Counted from the stretch's first letter, positions 48,134 through 60,191 are shown. The stretch: 64,000 bases of DNA from Streptomyces rubrogriseus (GCF_027947575.1 NZ_CP116256.1:2480001-2544000), one strand, 5' to 3'. A program made the numbers and translations. The notes: a model not told the origin generated them from the sequence alone.

Positions 48134-48208
48134 GCGACCGCCCCCGGTTGGGGTGAACCTCCGGCCGCCCGGGCAACCCGCCGCCCGGGCGGCCGCGTCG
48201 ATGTGCAT

Positions 48209-48709
48209 ATGACGCACGACCTGGTCACCTCCCTGCGCCCGCTGCTCACCGCCGAGGCCTCGGCCGAGGCATATGCGTCCGGAGCCGAGCCCGGCGACCT
48301 GGAACAAGCCGTCTGGCTGCGCCTGCTGGAACGCCTGGAGGCCGACGGCCCGCCCCCGGACCCGCACCGCTGGCTGCGCAGCGCCGTGCGCACCGAGGCC
48401 CGCCGCACCCGCCGCAGGGCCCGTCACGAGCGGCCGTACGGGACCGAACCCGCCGGTGTCGCCGGGTACGCGTACGAGCCGGAGCGGCTCGCGCTCACCG
48501 CGGCCCGGCACCGCGCCCTGCGCGAGGCCGTGCGCCGGCTGCCGGGGCGCTGCCCCCGGCTGATCGAGGCCCTGTTGTCGCCCAGGGACCTCACATACCG
48601 GGAAATCGCGGGGGAGTTGGGTATCTCACAGGGCAGTCTTGGTCCGGAACGCTCCCGATGTCTGGGATGTCTGCGTCGATTGCTGACGCCGGAGGTTGCG
48701 GCCGGCTGA
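48209..48709 (+). CDS. Small sigma-factor-like protein (region 4 type)
   Basis: 166 residues. The N-terminal helix pattern (EPGDLEQAVWLRLLERLE ... PHRWLRSAVRTEARRTRRRAR) resembles sigma region 2, and the C-terminus (CPRLIEALLSPRDLTYREIAGELGISQGSLGPERSRCLGCLRRLL) is a region 4 helix-turn-helix. It is shorter than usual extracytoplasmic-function sigma factors and no anti-sigma gene is adjacent. ATG 48209 is preferred; GTG 48203 is in frame. Its promoter target is unknown. Confidence 0.75.
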   Translation: MTHDLVTSLRPLLTAEASAEAYASGAEPGDLEQAVWLRLLERLEADGPPPDPHRWLRSAVRTEARRTRRRARHERPYGTEPAGVAGYAYEPERLALTAARHRALREAVRRLPGRCPRLIEALLSPRDLTYREIAGELGISQGSLGPERSRCLGCLRRLLTPEVAAG

Positions 48710-48766
48710 GGACGGGGATAGGAGTGGGGGACCACAGGTGATCAGGTGAGCGGGAGGCATGCGCAC

Positions 48767-49264
48767 ATGGGCATGAGCGTGACCATCTCGGCGGCGACCG
48801 AACAGGATGCCGAGCAGATCTTCCGGCTGCAGTACCTCTGCTTCCAGAGCGAGGCGGCGCTGTACGCCAACTACCGCATCGACCCGCTCGTCCAGACCCT
48901 GGACTCCGTGCGCCAGGAGGTCGCCGCCGACTGCGTCTTCGTGGCGCGGCTCGGCGACGAGGTCGTCGGCTCGGTGCGGGGGCGGGTGACCGAGGACGGG
49001 GCGGCGTCCATCGGCAAGCTCTGCGTCCATCCCCGCCTCCAGGGGCACGGCATCGGGGCCCGGCTGCTGCGGGCCGCCGAGTCCAGCCTGGGCGGGGAGC
49101 GCGGCGCCAAGCGGTTCCGGCTGCACACCGGGCACCGCAGCGAGAGCAACCTGCGGCTCTACCGCCGGGTCGGCTACGAGACGGTCGGGACGGCCGAGGG
49201 CGCCGACGGCGTACCCATGATCGTCCTGGAGAAGCCGGCCGGGACGTACGCGACCACGGCCTGA
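48767..49264 (+). CDS. GNAT-family N-acetyltransferase
   Basis: 165 residues from ATG 48767, nine bases after GGAGG. Motif A is IGKLCVHPRLQGHGIGARLLRAAE (acetyl-CoA site), and YRRVGYETVGTAEGADGVPMIVLEK is the usual C-terminal end. The substrate is unknown. It is not coupled to its neighbours. Confidence 0.88.
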   Translation: MGMSVTISAATEQDAEQIFRLQYLCFQSEAALYANYRIDPLVQTLDSVRQEVAADCVFVARLGDEVVGSVRGRVTEDGAASIGKLCVHPRLQGHGIGARLLRAAESSLGGERGAKRFRLHTGHRSESNLRLYRRVGYETVGTAEGADGVPMIVLEKPAGTYATTA

Positions 49265-49327
49265 GGGTCCTGGCCCGAAGCGCGCGTCCCGGGGGCGACC
49301 GCCCTACGGCCGCCGGGCCCGCGACCG

Positions 49328-49744
49328 CTACGCGGTGCGGGCCCGGCGCAGCCAGTACAGGGCCGACAGCGGCAGCAGCACGGGAATGAAGAGGTACCCC
49401 ATCCCGTAGTCCGACCACACGGTCGCGTCGGCGAAGGCGGACGGCTCCACCAGTGTCCAGGTGCCGACGGTCAGCACCCCCACCAACTCGGCGGCGCAGC
49501 ACACCTGCGCGGCCTTGCGGGCCGTCTCGCCGCCGCGCACCAGGGTGTACGTGATGAACCCGTAGACGACGCCCGCGAGGGCCGACAGCGAGTAGGCGAG
49601 CGGGGCCCGGTCGAACTCGGTCGCGATCTGGTACGCGGACCGCGACACCGCGCCGACGACCATCACGCCGTACAGCCACACCAGCAGGATGCCGGGCCCG
49701 CCGATCAGCCGCTGCCCGGCCCGCTTCTCCTCCGTGGCCACCAC
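49328..49744 (-). CDS. Small integral membrane protein (four helices)
   Basis: About 138 residues from GTG 49744, two bases after the stop of the upstream gene at 49746. Four hydrophobic helices (GILLVWLYGVMVVGAV, YSLSALAGVVYGFITYTLV, AAELVGVLTVGTWTLV, YLFIPVLLPLSALYWL) and little else. It is an actinobacterial conserved membrane protein of unknown function, organised as a pair with the next gene. Confidence 0.75.
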   Translation of the reverse strand: MVATEEKRAGQRLIGGPGILLVWLYGVMVVGAVSRSAYQIATEFDRAPLAYSLSALAGVVYGFITYTLVRGGETARKAAQVCCAAELVGVLTVGTWTLVEPSAFADATVWSDYGMGYLFIPVLLPLSALYWLRRARTA

Positions 49745-49745
49745 G

Positions 49746-50105
49746 TCAGCCTCCCCAGATGTCGAACAGCCGCACCTCGAGGACGGCGAGGACGACACCG
49801 CCGGCCGCGACCGTCACCGAGCCCCAGCGGGTGCGCTCGGCCAGCGACATGAACCCCGCAGCCGGCACACACGCGAAGGCACCCAGCAGATACGCCACGA
49901 AGATCGTCGTGCCCTGCTCCGGGTCCTCGCCCCGCGCCAGCTGCACGATCCCGACCACCAGCTGGATCAGCGCCAGCGCCGAGACCGCGGCCATGCCGAT
50001 GAAGTGCCAGTCCTTCGTCGGCTGGTCACGGTAGGCGGCCCAGCCGCACCAAGCGGCCAGCAGCAGTGCGGCGACGCCGGTCACCAGCGTCAGGACGTCA
50101 AGCAT
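49746..50105 (-). CDS. Small integral membrane protein (four helices)
   Basis: 119 residues from ATG 50105. Four helices (MLDVLTLVTGVAALLLAAW, FIGMAAVSALALIQLVVGIV, IFVAYLLGAFACVPAAGF, VTVAAGGVVLAVLEVRLF). It is translationally coupled to the membrane protein downstream. Unknown function. Confidence 0.75.
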   Translation of the reverse strand: MLDVLTLVTGVAALLLAAWCGWAAYRDQPTKDWHFIGMAAVSALALIQLVVGIVQLARGEDPEQGTTIFVAYLLGAFACVPAAGFMSLAERTRWGSVTVAAGGVVLAVLEVRLFDIWGG

Positions 50106-50131
50106 GGCAGCGAGCCTATTACGGCCGAAAA

Positions 50132-50198
50132 GGGCCGCGGTCCCCGGGCCCGCAGGGCCGCGGTCCCCGGCCCCGTAGGGTCGCGGTCCCGGCCCGTA
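50132..50198 (+). repeat. Tandem repeat of about 22 bp upstream of the HAD phosphatase
   Basis: Three head-to-tail units: 50132-50154, 50155-50177 (both 23 nt, consensus GGGCCGCGGTCCCCGG then CCCGTA/CCCGCA) and 50178-50198 (21 nt). It runs up to the ribosome site of the HAD gene at 50211. Confidence 0.8.
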
Positions 50199-50210
50199 GG
50201 GTCGGGGGGC

Positions 50211-50861
50211 ATGAAGCTCCACGCACAAGCCCTCCTGTTCGACAACGACGGCACCCTCGTCTCCTCCCTGGAATCCGTGCGCCGCTGCTGGACGCGCTGG
50301 GCCGTCGAGTACGGGATCACCGCCGAGCAGTTCGGGCAGGTGGAACTGCACGGGCGGCCGGCCGCCGAGATAGCCGCCGACCTGCTGCCCACCGCGAGGG
50401 TCGCCGAGGCCGTCGCGCGGATCGAACAGCTGGAGGTCGAGGACGTGCCGGGCGGGGGCGTGCACCTGCTGCCCGGCACCCGCGCGTTCCTCGACGCGCT
50501 CCCGGCCGACCGCTGGGCCGTCGTCACCTCCGCCACCCGCCGCCTCGCCGAGGCCCGCCTCGACGCCGTCGGCATCCTGCCCAAGACCCTCGTGGCCGCC
50601 GACGACATCACCCGCGGCAAGCCCGACCCCGAGCCCTACCTGCTCGGCGCCCGCGCCCTGGGCGTCGACCCGGCCGACTGCGTCGTCTTCGAGGACGCCC
50701 CCGCCGGGCTCCAGGCCGGCCGGGCCGCCGGGATGCGGACCGTGGCGTTGGCCACAACCCACCGGGCCGACGAACTCGACGCCGACCTCGTCGTCACCGA
50801 CCTCTCGGCCTTGTCGGCACTGGCCACCGAGGGCGGAGTCGAGATCACCGTCCGGGGCTGA
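50211..50861 (+). CDS. HAD-superfamily phosphatase (beta-phosphoglucomutase-like)
   Basis: 216 residues. The nucleophile motif is LLFDNDGTLVSS (Asp-x-Asp), motif II VVTSATRR, motif III KPDPEPYL and motif IV VVFEDAPAGLQAG. The cap domain is of the helical C1 type. Members hydrolyse sugar phosphates, often 2-deoxyglucose-6-phosphate. The immediate upstream tandem repeat makes up its 5'UTR. Substrate unknown. Confidence 0.9.
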   Translation: MKLHAQALLFDNDGTLVSSLESVRRCWTRWAVEYGITAEQFGQVELHGRPAAEIAADLLPTARVAEAVARIEQLEVEDVPGGGVHLLPGTRAFLDALPADRWAVVTSATRRLAEARLDAVGILPKTLVAADDITRGKPDPEPYLLGARALGVDPADCVVFEDAPAGLQAGRAAGMRTVALATTHRADELDADLVVTDLSALSALATEGGVEITVRG

Positions 50862-50890
50862 TCCGCGCCCGCCGCGACCGTCCGTCGTCC

Positions 50891-50917
50891 ACCGCTGTCC
50901 AGTATCCGGACAGCGGT
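50891..50917 (+). terminator. Hairpin after the HAD gene
   Basis: ACCGCTGTCC (50891-50900) pairs perfectly with GGACAGCGGT (50908-50917), loop AGTATCC. It is a likely terminator for the HAD gene, or alternatively an operator for the following metNIQ promoter. Confidence 0.7.
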
Positions 50918-50954
50918 CTCCGGCCAGGGGCATACGTCTGCTTTACTGATCGGC

Positions 50955-51044
50955 ATGAGCACCACGAGCGACCGCACCCCTGCGACCGAGGCGACCACGA
51001 CGCCCGGTGCTCGTTGTATGTGCCGCCGAATGTGCGCCTTCTAG
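50955..51044 (+). CDS. Short Cys/Met-rich leader peptide ahead of metNIQ
   Basis: 29-residue ORF starting MSTTSDRTPATEATTT and ending GARCMCRRMCAF. Three Cys and two Met codons fall within eight codons just before the TAG at 51042. A weak -10-like TTTACT (50942-50947) lies 7 nt upstream, so the ATG may be leaderless. It ends about 240 nt before metN. Actinobacteria use Cys-rich leader peptides for sulfur-gene attenuation; an ORF with both Cys and Met codons directly upstream of a methionine transporter is the expected form of such a control element, which is inference. It is too short for normal gene calling. Confidence 0.7.
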   Translation: MSTTSDRTPATEATTTPGARCMCRRMCAF

Positions 51045-51285
51045 AGGGCCCCCGCACCACCTGAGTCTCGCGCCCCGAAGCGAGCGCCCCCTCGTGCCCG
51101 CCCGCGCCCCACGCGCACGCGGCCGAGCCACGCCCCGCGCACGTTTCTCCCCGGTCCCACCGCCGTGGCGCACCGCCACCGCGAGAACCGTGCCGCGTTC
51201 CGAAGGGCCCCGAGAACCCGAAGAACAACGCCCCGTGCCCGGCGCACACCACCGCGCCGCGCACTCGACAGTGACGGAAACCCAC
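51032..51285 (+). promoter_or_regulatory. metNIQ leader region with possible attenuation structures
   Basis: GTGCG (51032-51036, covering the last Cys codon of the leader ORF) can pair with CGCAC (51053-51057). CTCGC (51067-51071) pairs with GCGAG (51080-51084), and GTGGCG (51165-51170) pairs with CGCCAC (51174-51179). No T-run follows, so any termination would be Rho-dependent or act at translation. I see no SAM riboswitch signature. Confidence 0.4.
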
Positions 51286-52359
51286 GTGATCACCACATCG
51301 GGCCTCACCAAGGTCTATCGTTCACGCGGCCGTGAGGTCACCGCCCTGGACGGCGTCGACCTGCACGTCCGCGAGGGCGAGGTGTACGGCGTCATCGGCC
51401 AGTCCGGCGCCGGCAAGTCCTCGCTCATCCGCTGCGTCAACCTCCTGGAGCGCCCCACCGCCGGCACGGTCACCGTCGCGGGAGCGGACCTCACCGCGCT
51501 GGCCGGCCGCGGCCCCCGCGCGGGCCGGGAACTGCGGCAGGCGCGCAGCCGCATCGGCATGGTCTTCCAGCACTTCAACCTGCTCTCCTCGCGGACCGTC
51601 CAGGACAACGTCGAACTACCGCTGGAAATCCTCGGCAAGTCCGGGAAGGAACGTTCCCGCAAGGCGCTGGAGCTGCTCGACCTCGTCGGTCTCGCCGACA
51701 AGGCCAAGGCCTACCCCGCCCAGCTCTCCGGCGGCCAGAAGCAGCGCGTCGGCATCGCCCGCGCCCTGGCCGGCGACCCCAAGGTCCTGCTCTCCGACGA
51801 GGCCACCAGCGCTCTCGACCCGGAGACCACCCGCTCCATCCTCCAGCTGCTGCGCGACCTGAACCGGCAGCTCGGACTGACGGTCCTGCTCATCACCCAC
51901 GAGATGGACGTCGTCAAGAGCATCTGCGACTCGGCCGCACTCATGGACCGGGGCCGCGTCGTCGAGTCCGGCACGGTCGGCGAACTGCTCGCCACTCCGG
52001 GCTCCGAGCTGGCCGCCGCGCTCTTCCCGGTCGGCGGCGAGGCGTCCGGCGACGACCGCACCGTCCTCGACGTGACCTTCCACGGCGAGGCCGCCACCCA
52101 GCCCGTCATCTCCCAGCTCTCGCGCACCTACAACATCGACATATCGATCCTGGGCGCCGCCATCGACACCGTCGGCGGCCTCCAGATCGGCCGGATGCGC
52201 ATCGAACTGCCCGGACGCTACGAGGACAACGTCGTGCCCGTCGGCTTCCTGCGCGAACAGGGTCTCCAGATCGACGTGGTGAACGAGACGCCGGGGACGC
52301 CGGAGACGCCGACGACACCGGCCCAGTCGGCTTCGCTGGTGAAGGAAGGTGCCAAGTGA
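51286..52359 (+). CDS. metN: Methionine ABC transporter ATP-binding protein
   Basis: 357 residues from GTG 51286 (GTG 51271 also possible). Walker A is GQSGAGKSSL, the signature LSGGQKQRVGIARAL and Walker B VLLSDEATSALD. The C-terminal NIL (ferredoxin-like) domain, about 275-345 (FHGEAATQPVISQLSRTYN ... GLQIGRMRIELPG), binds methionine and inhibits the transporter when methionine is high. It is the first gene of metNIQ and probably controlled by the upstream leader. Confidence 0.95.
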   Translation: MITTSGLTKVYRSRGREVTALDGVDLHVREGEVYGVIGQSGAGKSSLIRCVNLLERPTAGTVTVAGADLTALAGRGPRAGRELRQARSRIGMVFQHFNLLSSRTVQDNVELPLEILGKSGKERSRKALELLDLVGLADKAKAYPAQLSGGQKQRVGIARALAGDPKVLLSDEATSALDPETTRSILQLLRDLNRQLGLTVLLITHEMDVVKSICDSAALMDRGRVVESGTVGELLATPGSELAAALFPVGGEASGDDRTVLDVTFHGEAATQPVISQLSRTYNIDISILGAAIDTVGGLQIGRMRIELPGRYEDNVVPVGFLREQGLQIDVVNETPGTPETPTTPAQSASLVKEGAK

Positions 52360-53093
52360 CCTGGTCGCAGATGCAGCCGCTGCTGGAGCAGGCGTCCTGG
52401 GAGACCCTGATCATGGTCGGCTGGTCCACCCTGATCGCCGTCGTCGTCGGTCTGCCGCTCGGCGTGCTCCTCGTCCTCACCGACCGGGGCGGCCTGCTGC
52501 AGAACGTCGTGGTCAACAAGGTCATCGGGCAGATCGTGAACATCGGCCGCTCGATGCCGTTCATCATCCTCATGGTCGCGCTGATGAGCTTCACCCGCTG
52601 GGTCACCGGCACCACCATCGGCAGCGAGGCCGCCATCGTGCCGCTCGCCATCGGCGGCATCCCGTTCTTCGCGCGGCTCGTCGAGACCGCCGTGCGCGAG
52701 GTCGACGGAGGGCTCGTCGAGGCCGTCCAGTCCATGGGCGGCAACACCTGGACCATCGTCCGCAAGGTGCTGGTCCCCGAGGCGCTCCCGTCGCTGATCG
52801 CCAGCACCACCACCACCGTCATCGCCCTCATCGGCTACTCCGCCATGGCGGGCACCGTCGGCGGCGGCGGCCTCGGCGACCTCGCCGTCCGCTACGGCTA
52901 CCAGCGCTTCGAACCCGACTTCATGTGGATCACCGTCGCGCTCCTCGCCGTCGCCATCTCGCTCATCCAGTTCGCCGGCGACTACGCGGCCCGCACCCTG
53001 CACCGCCGCGGCGGACGCGGCGGAGCCGCACCCAGGCTCCGGCTGCTCAGGGCCAAGGAGCCCGCCGCGGCCGACGTCGGCAAGGTCGCCTGA
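52356..53093 (+). CDS. metI: Methionine ABC transporter permease
   Basis: 245 residues with five to six transmembrane helices. The EAA-loop pattern (EVDGGLVEAVQSMGGNTWTIVRKVLVPEALP) contacts MetN. GTG 52356 overlaps the metN stop (GTGA). A short Arg-rich C-terminal tail (ARTLHRRGGRGG) is not typical but common in Streptomyces. It brings D/L-methionine across the membrane with MetN and MetQ. Confidence 0.95.
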   Translation: MTWSQMQPLLEQASWETLIMVGWSTLIAVVVGLPLGVLLVLTDRGGLLQNVVVNKVIGQIVNIGRSMPFIILMVALMSFTRWVTGTTIGSEAAIVPLAIGGIPFFARLVETAVREVDGGLVEAVQSMGGNTWTIVRKVLVPEALPSLIASTTTTVIALIGYSAMAGTVGGGGLGDLAVRYGYQRFEPDFMWITVALLAVAISLIQFAGDYAARTLHRRGGRGGAAPRLRLLRAKEPAAADVGKVA

Positions 53094-53158
53094 CCGCGTC
53101 CCCACAGACTCCCCGCCGTACCGGGCGGGGCCGCACCACCTCAGGAAAGGCACTTTTC

Positions 53159-53986
53159 GTGCGTAACACCGCCAAGTTCACCACCGCCGTCCTCGCCGCC
53201 GGAGCCCTCACCCTCGGGCTGACCGCCTGCGGCTCCGACAAGGACTCCGCCTCCGACACCTCGGGACCGCTGGTCGTCGCCGCGAGCCCCACCCCGCACG
53301 CCGAGATCCTCGACTACGTCAAGGACAACCTGGCCAAGGACGCGGGCCTCGACCTCGAGGTCAAGGAGTTCACCGACTACGTCACGCCGAACACGGCGAC
53401 GGAGGACGGCTCCGTGGGGGCCAACTACTTCCAGACCCAGCCCTACCTCGACGAGTTCAACAACAAGAACGGCACCCACATCGTGTCCGTCGTCGACGTG
53501 CACCTGGAGCCCCTGGGCCTCTACTCCCACAAGGTGAAGAAGGCCGACGACCTGAAGAGCGGTGCGACCGTCGCCGTCCCCAACGACACCGTCAACGAGG
53601 GCCGCGCGCTGCAGCTGCTCGCCGCCAACGGGATCATCACCCTCAAGGACGGCGTCGGCACCGCGGCGACCCCCTCGGACATCACCGAGAACCCGAAGAA
53701 GCTGGAGTTCAAGGAGCTGGAGGCGGCCCAGACCCCGCGCTCCCTGGACGACGTGGACGCCGCGGTCGTCAACGGCAACTACGCCATCGAGGCCGACCTG
53801 AAGCCCGCCCAGGACGCCCTCGTCCTGGAGAGCGCCAAGGGCAACCCGAACAGCAACCTCCTCGCCGTCAAGGAGGGCCACGAGGACGACCCGCGGGTCA
53901 AGAAGCTCGCGAAGCTCCTCAACTCGCCCGAGGTGAAGAAGTTCATCGAGGACAAGTACGCCGGCGCGGTCCTGCCCTCCTTCTGA
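53159..53986 (+). CDS. metQ: Methionine-binding lipoprotein (NlpA/MetQ family)
   Basis: 275 residues from GTG 53159. The lipobox LTAC (Cys at residue 24) anchors it to the membrane. The NlpA fold is shown by TPHAEILDYVKDNLAKDAGL, EFTDYVTPNTATEDG, ANYFQTQPYLDEFN and VAVPNDTVNEGRALQLL. It captures methionine outside the cell for MetNI. It is separated from metI by 65 nt and ends at a strong terminator. Confidence 0.96.
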   Translation: MRNTAKFTTAVLAAGALTLGLTACGSDKDSASDTSGPLVVAASPTPHAEILDYVKDNLAKDAGLDLEVKEFTDYVTPNTATEDGSVGANYFQTQPYLDEFNNKNGTHIVSVVDVHLEPLGLYSHKVKKADDLKSGATVAVPNDTVNEGRALQLLAANGIITLKDGVGTAATPSDITENPKKLEFKELEAAQTPRSLDDVDAAVVNGNYAIEADLKPAQDALVLESAKGNPNSNLLAVKEGHEDDPRVKKLAKLLNSPEVKKFIEDKYAGAVLPSF

Positions 53987-54039
53987 GCCTCCGGCCGAGG
54001 CTCCCTCCGGTCCGCCGTCCGGGCCGGACACCGCGCCAC

Positions 54040-54079
54040 CCACCGGGTCCGCTCCGTGCACACGGGGCGGACCCGGTGG
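54040..54079 (+). terminator. Terminator after metQ
   Basis: CCACCGGGTCCG (54040-54051) pairs with CGGACCCGGTGG (54068-54079), continuing with CTCCGTG/CACGGGG (one wobble) towards a tiny loop, about 19 bp in all. It ends the metNIQ unit. Confidence 0.85.
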
Positions 54080-54156
54080 TGTGGTTGAGTGCTTTCATGC
54101 TGCATGCTGGGCAGTTCGAGCAGGCCCTGACGGTTACACAGGTTACGGAGCGGCGC

Positions 54157-54795
54157 ATGACGAGCACCTTCCCCAACATCTCCATCAGCACGGAGCGGTT
54201 GGTGCTGCGCCCCCTCGACGAGGACGACGTCCCCGCACTGGCCGCGATGATGAACGACGAGCAGGTCGCCGCCTGGACCCACGTCCCCCAGCCCTTCACC
54301 GAGGACAACGCCGCCACCTGGATCGGCGACCACGCCCCCGCCGAGCGCACCGCGGGCCGGGGACTCGACCTCGCCGTCACCGAGTTCCTCACCCAGCGAC
54401 TGGTCGGCGTCGTCCAGCTGACCAAGACCAACTGGCACGTACGCTCCACCGAACTCTCCTACATAGTCGCCCCCTGGGCCCGGGGTGAGGGGTACGCGTC
54501 CGAGGCGGCGCTCGCCACCGCCCAGTGGCTCTTCGGCGACCAGAAGTTCGAACGCGTCGAGCTGCGCACCGCGGCCGACAACACCGCCTCCCAGCAGGTC
54601 GCCCAGAAGATCGGCTGCATCAGCGAGGGGGTGCTGCGCGGCGCCTGCATAGCGAGGGCACGCACCGACGACGGCGTCTGGACGGACGTCCGCACCGACT
54701 TCATCGTGTGGAGCCTGCTGCCGGAGGACCTCGAGGGCGCCACCGGACAGCTGACCGACCCCAACGGTTTCACCACCTTCACCGACTGGAACTGA
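54157..54795 (+). CDS. GNAT acetyltransferase (RimJ/RimL type)
   Basis: 212 residues from ATG 54157; the open frame continues upstream to 54076, but GGTTACGGAG just before 54157 favours this start. The pattern TERLVLRPLDEDDVPALAAMM, then YIVAPWARGEGYASEAALATAQWLF (acetyl-CoA loop) and VELRTAADNTASQQVAQKIGC is diagnostic for the RimJ/L group that acetylates ribosomal proteins, drugs or small molecules. The 3' end is followed by cobL. Confidence 0.88.
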   Translation: MTSTFPNISISTERLVLRPLDEDDVPALAAMMNDEQVAAWTHVPQPFTEDNAATWIGDHAPAERTAGRGLDLAVTEFLTQRLVGVVQLTKTNWHVRSTELSYIVAPWARGEGYASEAALATAQWLFGDQKFERVELRTAADNTASQQVAQKIGCISEGVLRGACIARARTDDGVWTDVRTDFIVWSLLPEDLEGATGQLTDPNGFTTFTDWN

Positions 54796-54912
54796 TACAC
54801 GAGGGGCGACCCGCGCCACCACCCCGGACCAGGCCGCACCGGATACCCCCACGGGGCGCGCCCGCGACGGTTCCACGACCACGACCTGCGAAAACCCTGG
54901 AGACTGACGACG

Positions 54913-56139
54913 ATGGCCGACCGGGTCACGGTGATCGGCTGGGACGGCTCGCCGCTGACCGCCGCGGCACGCTCCGCGCTGGGCGCCGCCACCCTGGTGG
55001 CCGGCGCAGCCCACCACCTGGCACTGCCCGAGGTACCGCCCGCCGCCGAACGCATCCGCCTCGGCAGCGTCGCCCTGGCCGCCCGCCGCCTCGCCGCGCA
55101 CCGCGGCACGACGGTGGTGCTGGCCGACGGCGACCCCGGCTTCTTCGGCGTCGTACGCACCCTGCGGGCCCCCGAGTTCGGCCTGGAGGTGGAGGTCGTC
55201 CCCGCCGTCTCCTCCGTGGCCGCCGCCTTCGCCCGTGCCGGGATGCCCTGGGACGACGCCCAGGTGGTCGTCGCCCACCCCCGCACCCTGCGACGCGCCG
55301 TGAACGTGTGCCGCGCCCACACCAAGGTCGCGGTCCTCACCTCACCGGGCGCCGGACCGGCCGAACTCGGTCTGCTGATGGAGGGCGTCCACCGCACCTT
55401 CGTCATCTGCGAGGAACTCGGGACCACCCGCGAACGCGTCACCGTCGTCACCTCCGACAAGGCAGCCGACCACACCTGGCGCGACCCGAACGTCGTCATC
55501 GTGGCCGGCGGCAGCGCAGGACCGTCCACCGCTGGCGACGGCACCGGCTGGATCACCGGCCGCGACCCCGCCACCGGACCGCGCGGCTGGTCCCTGCCCG
55601 CCGCGGTGTACGGCGGTGACCTGGGCGAGGGCGAGGCCGACCTGCTGCGCACCGCCCAACTCGCCCGCCTCGGGCCCCGCCTCGGCGACCTGGTCTGGGA
55701 CATCGGCTGCGGCAGCGGCGCCTTCGCCACCGAGGCCGCCCGCGCCGGCGCCGCCGTCATCGCGGTCGACCGGGACCGGGACGCCTGCGCCCGTACCGAG
55801 GCCACCGCACGGCACTTCGGCGTACAGCTCCAGACCGTGCACGGCAACGCGCCCCACGTCCTGGAGGACCTCCCCGAACCGGACGTCGTCCGGGTCGGCG
55901 GCGGGGGAGCGGCCGTGGTCTCCGCGGTCGCCGACCGCCGCCCGCAGCGCATCGTCGCGCACGCCGCGACCCGCGACGCGGCCGAACTCGTGGGCAGGGA
56001 CCTCACGGAGCACGGGTACCGCGTCGAGTGCTCCCTGCTGCAGTCCGTCGGGCTCGACACCCGGGCCTGGACGGAAACGGAGCGGAGCGTCGCGTTCCTG
56101 CTCAGCGGAGAGATCGTGCGGCGCGAGGCACCCCGCTGA
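54913..56139 (+). CDS. cobL: Precorrin-6Y C5,15-methyltransferase (decarboxylating), CobL (CbiE-CbiT fusion)
   Basis: 408 residues. CbiE-type precorrin methyltransferase domain first (VTVIGWDGSPLTAAARSAL, then LADGDPGFFGVV), then CbiT-type (WDIGCGSGAFATEAARAGA, SAM site). The fusion carries out methylation at C5 and C15 and decarboxylation in aerobic cobalamin synthesis. It is 115 nt from the upstream GNAT gene and divergence from other cob genes shows that the pathway is scattered. Confidence 0.95.
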   Translation: MADRVTVIGWDGSPLTAAARSALGAATLVAGAAHHLALPEVPPAAERIRLGSVALAARRLAAHRGTTVVLADGDPGFFGVVRTLRAPEFGLEVEVVPAVSSVAAAFARAGMPWDDAQVVVAHPRTLRRAVNVCRAHTKVAVLTSPGAGPAELGLLMEGVHRTFVICEELGTTRERVTVVTSDKAADHTWRDPNVVIVAGGSAGPSTAGDGTGWITGRDPATGPRGWSLPAAVYGGDLGEGEADLLRTAQLARLGPRLGDLVWDIGCGSGAFATEAARAGAAVIAVDRDRDACARTEATARHFGVQLQTVHGNAPHVLEDLPEPDVVRVGGGGAAVVSAVADRRPQRIVAHAATRDAAELVGRDLTEHGYRVECSLLQSVGLDTRAWTETERSVAFLLSGEIVRREAPR

Positions 56140-56511
56140 GGACCGACGAGGACCGCGCCCCGTGATCGGTTGTTCATACCGCGCGGGGTAGGCTGGCGGA
56201 TTGTTGTACCGCATGCGGACACCCGGCAGTTCGTCAGTCGATGTCCGTAAAAACCCGCACCTTCGGAGGTGGGTGTGGTACGGCAGAACCGGAGGACGCG
56301 CAACGTGGCGCAGTCCACAGCGGGCCGTCGCGGATCAAGCTGTCGTGGCGGGGGGACGACCGCGACAATGGCACTCAATGGCTTTGTCGTCTTTTCCCGC
56401 GGGTCGTTCGTGCCGCTGGGCACGCCCGCTCGTTCTTCACTACGGGCGGTCGGTGCGCCGTCCCGGGTGAGCTGGTCGTAGAAGCACTAACCGATGGGCG
56501 AGGGGTTACGC
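56140..56511 (+). promoter_or_regulatory. 372-nt leader of the bluB-cobT gene, no known riboswitch recognised
   Basis: A -10-like TAGGCT (56189-56194) is the best promoter candidate. A CACCT/AGGTG stem with a TCGG-type loop lies near 56252-56265. CGACAA (56363-56368) pairs with TTGTCG (56384-56389) followed by TCTTTT, an intrinsic-terminator-like element. Base composition from 56360 to 56400 is less GC-rich than around it. I could not find the B12 box of cobalamin riboswitches. Short ORFs here lack ribosome sites and are not listed. Confidence 0.4.
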
Positions 56512-60147
<3,636 letters not shown>

Positions 60148-60158
60148 CGGTCGCACGA

Positions 60159-60191
60159 CGCGGGGCCCGGGACCACGTGCCGGGCCCCGCG
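60159..60191 (+). terminator. Terminator after cobT
   Basis: CGCGGGGCCCGG (60159-60170) pairs perfectly with CCGGGCCCCGCG (60180-60191), loop GACCACGTG. It lies 12 nt after the cobT stop. Confidence 0.85.

Noticed and set aside
56201..56481. Two short open frames upstream of cobT
   Set aside because: No ribosome site, no motif, uneven codon use; region reads better as an RNA leader.
56140..56511. Cobalamin riboswitch
   Set aside because: Looked for the B12 box and its conserved neighbours by eye and did not find them; a model search would be needed to be sure.
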